From contig CADEGN010000020.1 of the NCBI GenBank assembly GCA_902826865.1, positions 1 to 46,492 on the forward strand: a stretch of 46,492 nt of DNA, written 5' to 3'. The stretch comes from an uncultured Myxococcales bacterium. GTDB taxonomy: Bacteria; Myxococcota_A; Polyangia; Nannocystales; Nannocystaceae. Under the pieces are notes generated by a model. That model made no database searches and was not told the origin of the DNA. It worked only from the letters and a program-made list of their open reading frames with translations. Positions 24,440-32,371 of the stretch are shown one piece after another; the stretch's first letter is position 1; each line of letters opens with the position of its first letter. The position numbers were made by a program, and so were the translations under genes.

Positions 24440-27364
24440 TCACCCCCCAGCCGGGCGTTCCACGCTACCAGCAACTTCGGCTTCGCGGAGTTCGTCTTCG
24501 ATCGGGTCCTCGCCCGGCTCAAGTACCGGATCATAGCTGCGCTGAAGTTCCAAGCGTTCGCGCAGGGCGCCGAGCTCAGCGCGGATGCTGTCGATGTCGA
24601 AGGCAAGCTGGCCCGCGTTGGCATCGCCAGCGCTGGACGGGCGCAGGAGACTCGCGAGTGTCAGCGACAGCCTGCTCACGTCTGCTCCAGCAAGCAGGGC
24701 CTCGACGCGGTCGAGCGCGGCCGGGATCTCGTGTCGGAGCTCGCGGGCACTGCGATCGAGCAGCCCGCCGAGTCGGCCGGGACGGCCGCCGATGGTTGCC
24801 TCACGCAGATGTTCGGCGTGAAGATGCAGACGTCCATCGCGGACGAACAACCAAAACACCCGCAGCGCCGAAGCGCGCTCCGCCGCGATCGAGTCAGCAA
24901 GCCAGGCACCGATCGCATCTTCAAGCCATCGTTTGAGCGAACGCGCGCCGTCGCGGTGCGCAAAGCCGTGGCGAACGACAAAGGCGATCACCCCGGGACT
25001 GTGGCGCACAAACACGTTGCGCTCGACCAGGCCCGCGCGCGAGAGCATCCGAGTGAGCTCGCGCTCGGCGATTCGAAGCGCCACCTCGCTGGTCAGGGCG
25101 GCGAACGGGACGATGCGGTCGATGCGATTGAACAACTCGGGCGGGAAAAACTGGCGCACCGCCGCGTCAACGTCGGCGCGTGAGGCTACCGGTGCGTCGC
25201 CGAACCCCGGCGCCGGCGCGCGCGCGGCCCCAAGGTTCGATGTCATGAGCACCACGGTGTGGCTGAAGTCGATGGTCTGTCCGTTTGCGTCCGTCAGGCG
25301 AGCGTCGTCGAAGAGCTGCAACATCAGCGCAAGCACCGACGGATCGGCCTTGTCGATCTCGTCGAGTAGCACCACACAGAACGGCTGGGCCCGTACGGCG
25401 CTGGTCAAGGTGCCGGTCGGGCGCGAGCGATCGCCCAACAGACGAGCCGGCGCGTCCGGGCCCGCGTACTCGCTCATGTCGAGCCGGACGAGGCGGCCGG
25501 CATCGCCGTAGAGATACTCGGCCAGGCACTTGGCGATTTCAGTCTTTCCGGTGCCGGTCGGTCCGCAAAGCAACAGCACGCCGTAGGGCCGCCCGGGATC
25601 CGCGAGCTGTGTGCGCATTCGCAGGATAAGATCGACAATGGCGGCCACAGCTGGCGACTGGCCAACGATCTGCGAACTGAACGCAGCCTCGACCGCCTCG
25701 CCCGCAAGACGCGTGTCGGGCACGAGCAGCGCCGAAGGCACGCCGGTGCGCGTGGTCAACATGCGCACGAGCGCGTCTGGGCCGAGGGTCAGGGCGCCAT
25801 CGTCGTCGTCGAAACGAGCGTCAAGCGTGCCCCGCACCACGGCGTACGGCGGGCTTTCGCGGCTGTGCGCACGCGTCCAGCGGCCGGCGGAGGCGAAACG
25901 CTCGACGGCGTCCTTGGAGTCCCGCAGGCCTGCACCCGTGATCTCGCGATAACGCATGATCGCACCGATCTTGTTGCCGCGCGCGAGCTCGGCTTCGACC
26001 CCGGCGAACTCGGCTGCTGTGTTGCGGCTGCGGACGAGCTCGCTGATCAGTCCAAGGGAGCGCCCAGGTTCAACGATGCCGCTCGTGAGGGCCGGCCCGA
26101 GTTCGGTCAGCGTGCGAAAGGTACGCGGATCCAACGCGCCGCCGTGATCGAGCTCGAGCGCGCGCGTGAGGTCGAGGACGAGGCGCTGGGTAGTGGCCGT
26201 GTCGGTCGGGTCGATCCACAGGATCGTGAACGCGGCCACGAAAGCGGGGGCGTCATCTTGGAGGATCTGCAGCTGCTCTGCGGTACACTCGGCGACGACG
26301 ACGAGCTCCCCCCGGGCGATCGGACCGCGGAAAAACGTCGCCAAGGAGCGGTCGGCCTCGCGACTCTCGCCGATCCGCCCCCACGCGTGGAGATCGTCGA
26401 CCCAGAGGATCGCTCTTTGGTCACGACAAGCATCGAGCAGGTCGACGCAACGCTGCTCCCACTGACCGAGATACGACATGCCGGCGATGATGCGGTTGCC
26501 GCGGATCTTCCAGACCGCATGTGTGCGGTCGAGGTTGCGATGGGCGTCGAAGCCGTCGGCTGCCAAGAGGTCGTGGATCATCCGATTTAGCAGCGCGCTC
26601 TTGCCTGCGCCGCTCGGACCCACGAGCAACACCGAGGCCTTGCGCTCGCCGCAAACAAGGTGCTGCAGCTGCTCGCGCCAGGGTGAGCGCGGTGAGCAGG
26701 AGGGCAGACGATCGTCGGCAGCGCGCTCGGTCTGGTCGCTGCCGAGCTCGCTGAGCAGGGCCGCGCCGCGCTTGCCCGCGCCCTCGCCGAGCACGTTGAA
26801 TCGCTCGCGGTCTTCGCGTTTCTCCAGGTGGTCGAACACGCTCCGACAACGGACCGAAAACGCGACCAGCAGCAGGCGATTGCGTTCGCGGCTCTCGCAG
26901 CGCAGTTGGTCGAAGTCAGCCTTGTCGAGCTCGGCCCAGGCGGTGCGAAAGTAGGCGCTCGCTTCATCCGCGAGCTCGCGGTGGAGGTCGTGTGCGAACC
27001 ACTCTTCGCTGCGCAACGGGTGATAGGCGATCCACTGCGGTTCACCGTCATCGTTGTCGATGACGCCGCGGGCACGCGGCTCGAGGACCAGGGGGATCCT
27101 GGCGCGAAGCACGGTTTTGCGGTGCTCGATCGCGACCTCGAGCGTCACGAACTCGAGGCGCCGGCCGGGGATCGGTTCGAGTTCTTCGAGCTCGTGGGGC
27201 CACAGCCGCGCCACCGCGACGCGTAGATGTGCGATCAGTTTGCTGCGCAGTTTTCCGGCGTGCACCCCTCGCTCTTGCCGATCGTGTCGACCGAGCCCAA
27301 CCGTGGTCCACACCAACCGCGGGCCGATCTTGCGCTCAAACACCGTGACCGCGAGATCAGTCAC
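24440..27364 (-). CDS. Clp-like tandem AAA+ ATPase with bL12-CTD-like insert (gene B)
   Basis: Protein of 974 aa. Its ATG overlaps gene A's stop as ATGA. The N-terminal ~230 residues include the beta-rich region shared with A and D. AAA module 1: Walker A GPSGAGKS (249-256), pore-loop-like AGMSYLGQWEQR (294-305), and Walker B ILWVDDLHAW, where Asp replaces the usual Glu. Between modules, residues ~460-490 (GNKIGAIMRYREITG, LRDSKDAVERF) strongly resemble the ribosomal L7/L12 C-terminal helix-turn-helix. AAA module 2: Walker A GPTGTGKT (601-608), Walker B VLLDEIDKADP, TSN (708-710), FNRIDR (R747), and sensor 2 GARSLKR (806-812). The D2 GYVG loop is absent. A ~150-residue helical, charged tail follows. 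Probably acts in complex with A, C and D. Confidence 0.9.
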   Translation of the reverse strand: MTDLAVTVFERKIGPRLVWTTVGLGRHDRQERGVHAGKLRSKLIAHLRVAVARLWPHELEELEPIPGRRLEFVTLEVAIEHRKTVLRARIPLVLEPRARGVIDNDDGEPQWIAYHPLRSEEWFAHDLHRELADEASAYFRTAWAELDKADFDQLRCESRERNRLLLVAFSVRCRSVFDHLEKREDRERFNVLGEGAGKRGAALLSELGSDQTERAADDRLPSCSPRSPWREQLQHLVCGERKASVLLVGPSGAGKSALLNRMIHDLLAADGFDAHRNLDRTHAVWKIRGNRIIAGMSYLGQWEQRCVDLLDACRDQRAILWVDDLHAWGRIGESREADRSLATFFRGPIARGELVVVAECTAEQLQILQDDAPAFVAAFTILWIDPTDTATTQRLVLDLTRALELDHGGALDPRTFRTLTELGPALTSGIVEPGRSLGLISELVRSRNTAAEFAGVEAELARGNKIGAIMRYREITGAGLRDSKDAVERFASAGRWTRAHSRESPPYAVVRGTLDARFDDDDGALTLGPDALVRMLTTRTGVPSALLVPDTRLAGEAVEAAFSSQIVGQSPAVAAIVDLILRMRTQLADPGRPYGVLLLCGPTGTGKTEIAKCLAEYLYGDAGRLVRLDMSEYAGPDAPARLLGDRSRPTGTLTSAVRAQPFCVVLLDEIDKADPSVLALMLQLFDDARLTDANGQTIDFSHTVVLMTSNLGAARAPAPGFGDAPVASRADVDAAVRQFFPPELFNRIDRIVPFAALTSEVALRIAERELTRMLSRAGLVERNVFVRHSPGVIAFVVRHGFAHRDGARSLKRWLEDAIGAWLADSIAAERASALRVFWLFVRDGRLHLHAEHLREATIGGRPGRLGGLLDRSARELRHEIPAALDRVEALLAGADVSRLSLTLASLLRPSSAGDANAGQLAFDIDSIRAELGALRERLELQRSYDPVLEPGEDPIEDELREAEVAGSVERPAGG

Positions 27365-30300
27365 GCCCCGTCCTCCATGAGCGGATCGCGACCGTCCGCG
27401 ACCCGCGCGACAATTGCCCCAAACAGCAGGCGCTCAAGCAATCCAGGGCTCTCGAGATCTAGGTTGGGTGTGGACACGATCCCGTCGCGCGCGAGCGAGA
27501 TGCTGCCATCGGCAAACACCTCGCGCGCAGCGACGAGCTTGGGCAGCTGCTCTTGTGGTGTCGCTTGCGAGAGGCCGTAGCGGTCGCTGCTAAGGTCGTC
27601 TTTGCTCGGATGTGCGCTCCAGGCGAGCACTCGCACGCCTGTGTGATCGGGGCGGGCACGATCGACATACCAGCGGCGGTGAAGCCCTGCATCGCAGCCG
27701 AGTAGACCTCCGGCGCAGGTTCCGGACGCGCGAATGAGCAGCGCCTGGCAGGCGCTCCACGTCGGATCGTCGTGGGCAAGCAGCTGATCGCGTAGCTCGG
27801 ATGCCTTGCGTGGCGGCCCCCACGCGACGTCGTGTGGCCAATCGCCGCCGCGCTTGGGATCGAGGTGACGGTGGACGGTCATCTGCCAGCCGCGCTGTTC
27901 ACCGATTCGCACGACTTCGTCGAAGTGTTGCAGCAACCTCTCGGGGCTGCCGAGCCGACGGAGCTCGAGCGTGATCGCATCCGCAGCACGAACAGAGAAG
28001 ATCGTGATGACAAACTCGCGCTCAAACGTGGCATGGGCGGCGCGGGCCTCCTCGACTCGTTCATCGACGAACAGTCCTTCGCCAGCTGCGGCGAGCGCGA
28101 GCTCTTCGATGGTGGCGAGCGTGCTAGCGCATGCATCGAGGCGGGCGAGGGCCTCACGAATTCGCTCGTGTTCGCGTAGCGAACCCAGCATGTTTGCTTT
28201 GGCGTGGGGGCCCGCGCTCCGCTGTCCTCGGGCGAGGTCAGCGGTTAGATAGGCGATGCGGGCGCGCGTCTCCACGATGGGCTCGAGCTGCATGCATGCG
28301 TCGACGTTCCGGCGCAACCGGGCAATTTGTGCGAGAGGAGCGAGGTGTGGAGTGAGACGATGACGGGCTCGGCGGACGATCGCCAAGGCGATCGCGGCAG
28401 TGCTGCGTCGGCCGATCACCTGGCCGCTTTCCGCAGCAAGGGATCGATCGACGTCCGCCGCGTCGACGCCAGCGACGACAAGCGCGCCATCGGCATCTCC
28501 CCCGGCGTTTGAAAGCAGTCGGGCGATCGGGGCGACGAGCTCGTCTTCGAGGCCCCGCCGCAGAGCACGTGCGCCGTACGCCGGCGAGTAGGCGACAGTG
28601 GCGATCCGTGCGAGGGCGTCGGGCGTTACCCGCAGCTCGATGCTCCGATTCACGAGCCCGCTGCGCTCGCGAAATCGCTTCAAGGAGACCTCGGCGACGG
28701 CGGCGATTTCCTCCTCTCTCAGACTCGAGAACGGGATCACCCGATCGATGCGGTTGACAAACTCGGGTCGGAAATGGCGGTCGACTTGCTCGACGTAGTG
28801 GCGGCGCTCGGCCTCGGCATCGAATGCATCCGCGCGGCCACCGAAGCCTGAGTGCGAGCGTCCGCGATGGCTCGCACCGAGGTTGCTGGTCATGATGACG
28901 ATCGCGTTGTGAAACCACGTGGTTTGACCGCGAGCATCGGTGAGGCGTCCCTCGCCAAGAACCTGAAGAAGCAGGTCGAAGACCGCCGGGTGAGCCTTCT
29001 CGATCTCGTCGAGAAGCAAGACGCAAAACGGTTGCTGGCGCACGCGGCGGGTTAGCTCGCCGTCGTCGCGGTCAGTGCCTCGGATGAGCCGCTCGGCTGC
29101 GTACGGGTCGGCGTACTCGCTCATGTCGAAGCGAACCAGGCGATCGCTGGCACCGAACAAGATATGCGCGAGTGTCTTGGCGACTTCGGTCTTACCGACG
29201 CCGGTCGGCCCGACGAACAGGAAATTCGCGAGCGGCTTGCCCGGGGGTTGCAGCCGAGCCTTAATGGCGCACAAGGTGTCGATCACGCGAGCGACGGCCT
29301 CGTGCTGGCCGATGACGCGCCGGCGGAACTCGTCGTCTAGCGTCGCGCGACGCAGGCGTTGGTCCTCGCGCAGCAAAAACATCGGGATACCGGTGCGCCG
29401 GCCGAACGCGCGGTGTACGTCGTGGACGCCGATGGTGTAGGGGCTTCCGTCGGGCGTTACGTCGTGCTCGTGCACAGCGCGGAGCTCGTCGAAGAGGCGC
29501 ACTGCCTTGCCTGGCTGGGCTTGCTCAGGGAAGTAACGCTCGCACAGCTCGAGAAGTGGTTCGATGGCCTCGGCGGCGAGGGCCGGGCGGTCGGGGTGGC
29601 GGCGGCGCATATGATCGTTGCGAGCGCGTAGCAGCGTCCGGGTTGCGTCCAACGACAGTGGCTCGATCGCCAGTCGCTGAAACGCGGCCATCAGCGCGCC
29701 GTGGTGTTTCTCGTGCTGTTCGAAGGCCTCGGGCGTGCTCTCACCAACAATGCGCACGCGACCGGCCGAGATCCACGGTCGCATCGTGGCGGTCAGGTCC
29801 TCCATCCCCCCCGGACGACCCGCGAAGAGGTCGGCGAAGCTATCGAAGTACAAAATCGCGTCGACTTCCTCGGCGGCCGCCATCACCTTGGTAACGCGAT
29901 CCTGCAGCTGACCGAAGCCGGACTGACCTGCGACAAGGCGCGCGCCGGAGGTCGCGAACACAGGCCGGGTGCGGAACTCGACGATCCGCTGGGAGAGGAG
30001 TTCCTCGATCACGCTGGTCTTCCCGCAACCCGAGGGACCGACGAGCGCGACGCATCCTGCCCGGTCGCTGCCGAGCAGGGCGGCGAGCCGACGAATTTCG
30101 CGATCGCGACCGATCCGCGGCGGGAGGTGACTGCGCAGCGAGGGACGAAGCATGTCGTCCCCGATCTCAGCTAGGAGCTTGCGCGACTGCTCGCGTGAGC
30201 GTTGCCCATGCTTGGCGCGGCGGGCCGCCGTCCGCTGACCCAGGTCGGAGAGGTCGCTGCGTTCGACGACAAGATCGACCGCGAGTAGATGGATCTCGTC

Positions 30301-30801
30301 GGCAGGAAATAGCTCGAGGAACTGCAGCGGGGTGGGCTCGCGGGCCGCGACGATGCGTCGGACTTCGTCGCCGACACGGGTGCAAAGGTCCGCACCGGGC
30401 GCTACGTGGATGATGTGCCGTAGGGGCAGGATGTGAACCCATGGCGGCGACGGTTCGGCGCTGTCGGCCGCTGGGCCGTGGCGCGTCAGTACGTCAGGCA
30501 CGAGCACGCATGGGATCGCGATCGGACGATCGATCGCAAACCGCCGGGGCAAGTCCGGACGGTTCACGCGCACGGGGATTTCGACAAGCGAAGTGTCCTT
30601 GGGGAACACGAACCGCGCGAGCTGATCCGCCGGTAGTTTGGCGAGGTAGTCCGCGAGAAACGTGGCCTGCGTGGTCAGGGCCTCGTCGAGCGTTGCGGTG
30701 ACGCAAACCAGGCGAGGATCCGCGAGCGGATGGGCATAGAAGCTCGCCGGGCCGCGGCGTCGGACGACGACCAAGGGGCTCAGATCGATGCGACTGCCCA
30801 C
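27361..30801 (-). CDS. Clp-like tandem AAA+ ATPase with C-terminal PCRF-like domain (gene A)
   Basis: Protein of 1146 aa if started at the GTG at 30801 (VGSRIDLSPL); the open frame runs on to 30993 with no coding character. N-terminal region shared with B and D (~60-180). AAA module 1: Walker A GPSGCGKT (255-262), Walker B ILYFDS without Glu. AAA module 2: Walker A GPTGVGKT (531-538), Walker B LLLDEIEKAHP (595-605), TSN (638-640), FVNRIDR (R684), sensor 2 GARALRR (743-749). Again no GYVG loop. Residues ~817-1065 resemble the first two domains of RF2: long helices (REHERIREALARLD), then AADAITLELRRL, EQRGWQMTVHR, LLIRASG and DAGLHRRW, parallel to RF2's AESRGFKTEI and ETGVHRLV. No GGQ follows. 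First gene of the operon. Confidence 0.88.
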   Translation of the reverse strand: MGSRIDLSPLVVVRRRGPASFYAHPLADPRLVCVTATLDEALTTQATFLADYLAKLPADQLARFVFPKDTSLVEIPVRVNRPDLPRRFAIDRPIAIPCVLVPDVLTRHGPAADSAEPSPPWVHILPLRHIIHVAPGADLCTRVGDEVRRIVAAREPTPLQFLELFPADEIHLLAVDLVVERSDLSDLGQRTAARRAKHGQRSREQSRKLLAEIGDDMLRPSLRSHLPPRIGRDREIRRLAALLGSDRAGCVALVGPSGCGKTSVIEELLSQRIVEFRTRPVFATSGARLVAGQSGFGQLQDRVTKVMAAAEEVDAILYFDSFADLFAGRPGGMEDLTATMRPWISAGRVRIVGESTPEAFEQHEKHHGALMAAFQRLAIEPLSLDATRTLLRARNDHMRRRHPDRPALAAEAIEPLLELCERYFPEQAQPGKAVRLFDELRAVHEHDVTPDGSPYTIGVHDVHRAFGRRTGIPMFLLREDQRLRRATLDDEFRRRVIGQHEAVARVIDTLCAIKARLQPPGKPLANFLFVGPTGVGKTEVAKTLAHILFGASDRLVRFDMSEYADPYAAERLIRGTDRDDGELTRRVRQQPFCVLLLDEIEKAHPAVFDLLLQVLGEGRLTDARGQTTWFHNAIVIMTSNLGASHRGRSHSGFGGRADAFDAEAERRHYVEQVDRHFRPEFVNRIDRVIPFSSLREEEIAAVAEVSLKRFRERSGLVNRSIELRVTPDALARIATVAYSPAYGARALRRGLEDELVAPIARLLSNAGGDADGALVVAGVDAADVDRSLAAESGQVIGRRSTAAIALAIVRRARHRLTPHLAPLAQIARLRRNVDACMQLEPIVETRARIAYLTADLARGQRSAGPHAKANMLGSLREHERIREALARLDACASTLATIEELALAAAGEGLFVDERVEEARAAHATFEREFVITIFSVRAADAITLELRRLGSPERLLQHFDEVVRIGEQRGWQMTVHRHLDPKRGGDWPHDVAWGPPRKASELRDQLLAHDDPTWSACQALLIRASGTCAGGLLGCDAGLHRRWYVDRARPDHTGVRVLAWSAHPSKDDLSSDRYGLSQATPQEQLPKLVAAREVFADGSISLARDGIVSTPNLDLESPGLLERLLFGAIVARVADGRDPLMEDGA

Positions 30802-30991
30802 GCGGGTGGAGCATACCCGCGGCGATCGGAGTGCCGCTCGCGCTGGCCGACGGCCCGTTCGTGGGCCAGGGGCGGCCAGCCGGTTGGCCGGGTTGGGGCG
30901 CTGGCACGCCGACCTCCGCGGAACATCGAGGGCTGCGACCTGGCACGGGGCTCGCACGACGAAACACCCCGTGGCCCAATCTCCGATCGAC
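30802..30991. promoter_or_regulatory. Divergent region between AAA+ operon and transposase
   Basis: Spacer of 190 bp between the leftward gene A start and the rightward transposase ATG. It must contain the operon promoter. I see no clear promoter boxes, terminal inverted repeat or target duplication here. Confidence 0.35.
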
Positions 30992-32371
30992 ATGGATCAT
31001 CCGACTCCTCCGACCATCCCGTTTGAGCAGCTCGAGCTACTCGGGGTTCGGCCCAGGCGGGTGGGAGACGGACTCGCCGGGTCTCTGACACGCGCGCAGT
31101 TACGCTGGACAGGCGCACGGCTGCCCTGTGCCGGGGCCATCGAGTTGCATTGTCCGAGCTGCGGCGCGCGCGGCCAGTTTCACTTCCGTTGCGCAGGGCA
31201 ATGCCACGATCGCTGCACGCACGGCGAGCAGGCCGCGTCGTCGCTCATGCGCGTGATTCCACGGGTCCCGGTGCGGCATTGGGTGCTGACGGTTCCCGCA
31301 GGTCTTCGCCGTGCTGCCGCGACGGATCAGAAACTTGCCGCGCTGCTGTGCCGAACCTTGGTCAGCGAAGTTGGCCGCCACCTCCGTGCGGCATGTGCCG
31401 CGCCCGATCAGCCTGCGGAGGCAGGCGCGGCGAGCTTGATCCATCGCGCCGGATCATCGCTGGATCTCAACGTGCACGTGCATGCGCTCGTTCTCGACGG
31501 CGTGTATGTTCAGTCTCCCGGGGATGCGGCGCAGTTCGTTCCCCTTCCCGACGAGCCGAGCGAGGCGCAGTTGCAAGCGATCACGCGCGGAATCCGGGCC
31601 CGACTGCGGGAGAAGGGCGCGCGCGTGGCCGCACTCGCGGATTGGAGTTTGTCGCAGGCGAGCAGCGACGGACCGATGGCCGCGACGGCCATCCGAAAGA
31701 TCCGCGCCGATGGTCCTATCGCCGCACGGCGTAGCAAGGTCGCCGCGGGGTCGGCGGCCGATGGCTTTGGTGTGCACGCGATGGAGCGGGTCGACGCGTC
31801 GGCCCGTGGCGCGTTGCGTCGACTGGCGAACTACCTGGTGCGCGCGAAGGTTGTCTTGGCCGATCTTCGCGCCGGCGCGGGTGATCGCGTGATTCAGCAA
31901 CTCGCGGTGCCCTGGTCGGATGGAACGACACATGTCGAGTTTTCCTCGCGCGAGCTCGCCCGCCGCCTCGTCGCCCTCACGCCGAGCGAACGGATCCATC
32001 GCGTGTCGTATCACGGCGTGCTTGCGCCTCGGGCCGCGGCCCGCTGGCGGTTGCACGCGCAGCAACTTCCGCTCGTGCCCGATGTGCCGATCCGACAGCC
32101 CCTTGTCGCAGGCGAGCCGTCGGCGACTCCTCCTCCGAGCCGCGCCGCGCGGCGCTTCCACCCCTCGACGTGCGGTCGCTGCGGGGGCCGCCTGCGCGTC
32201 GTCGCCGTGGAGGAGCGGGCTGATCCGGCCCTCTTCGCGTGTGAACACCGCAAAGGGCCTGCCCACGCCGCCGCGGCCGCCCGTGCCCCGCACGTAACCG
32301 CCGTCTTCCCCCCAGCTAGTCCAGGCGACCGCGCGCGTACACGCTCGTCAGGGGCACGCCGTGGAGCGTGA
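30992..32371 (+). CDS. IS91-like (HUH) transposase, divergent, probably immobile
   Basis: Protein of 459 aa from the ATG at 30992. An N-terminal zinc-binding segment (C54-x2-C57 ... C67, C71, C75) is followed by the family's VPVRHWVLTVP, the HRAGSSLDLNVHVHAL block bearing the HUH pair (HVH, 162-164), LANYL with the candidate catalytic Tyr, PWSDGTTHVEF, and RVSYHGVLAPRA. A terminal zinc-ribbon-like CGRCGGRLRVVAV follows. These are landmarks of IS91-type rolling-circle transposases, though the N-terminal GRGFCPSC motif has diverged and the C-terminus is an Arg/Ser/Ala-rich extension. That extension overlaps the convergent glycosyltransferase gene by 56 bp, so no intact element end is evident. 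Either a remnant or a domesticated copy. Confidence 0.8.
   Translation: MDHPTPPTIPFEQLELLGVRPRRVGDGLAGSLTRAQLRWTGARLPCAGAIELHCPSCGARGQFHFRCAGQCHDRCTHGEQAASSLMRVIPRVPVRHWVLTVPAGLRRAAATDQKLAALLCRTLVSEVGRHLRAACAAPDQPAEAGAASLIHRAGSSLDLNVHVHALVLDGVYVQSPGDAAQFVPLPDEPSEAQLQAITRGIRARLREKGARVAALADWSLSQASSDGPMAATAIRKIRADGPIAARRSKVAAGSAADGFGVHAMERVDASARGALRRLANYLVRAKVVLADLRAGAGDRVIQQLAVPWSDGTTHVEFSSRELARRLVALTPSERIHRVSYHGVLAPRAAARWRLHAQQLPLVPDVPIRQPLVAGEPSATPPPSRAARRFHPSTCGRCGGRLRVVAVEERADPALFACEHRKGPAHAAAAARAPHVTAVFPPASPGDRARTRSSGARRGA

Noticed and set aside
24409-24624. Longer start for gene C inside gene B
   Set aside because: Would overlap 185 bp of gene B, and the extra residues lack the RF-like pattern.
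21332-30801. Annotation of the three AAA+ genes as clpA, clpB, clpC or T6SS clpV
   Set aside because: No Clp_N repeat, M-domain, GYVG loop or ClpP-docking loop, and no ClpP or secretion genes nearby.
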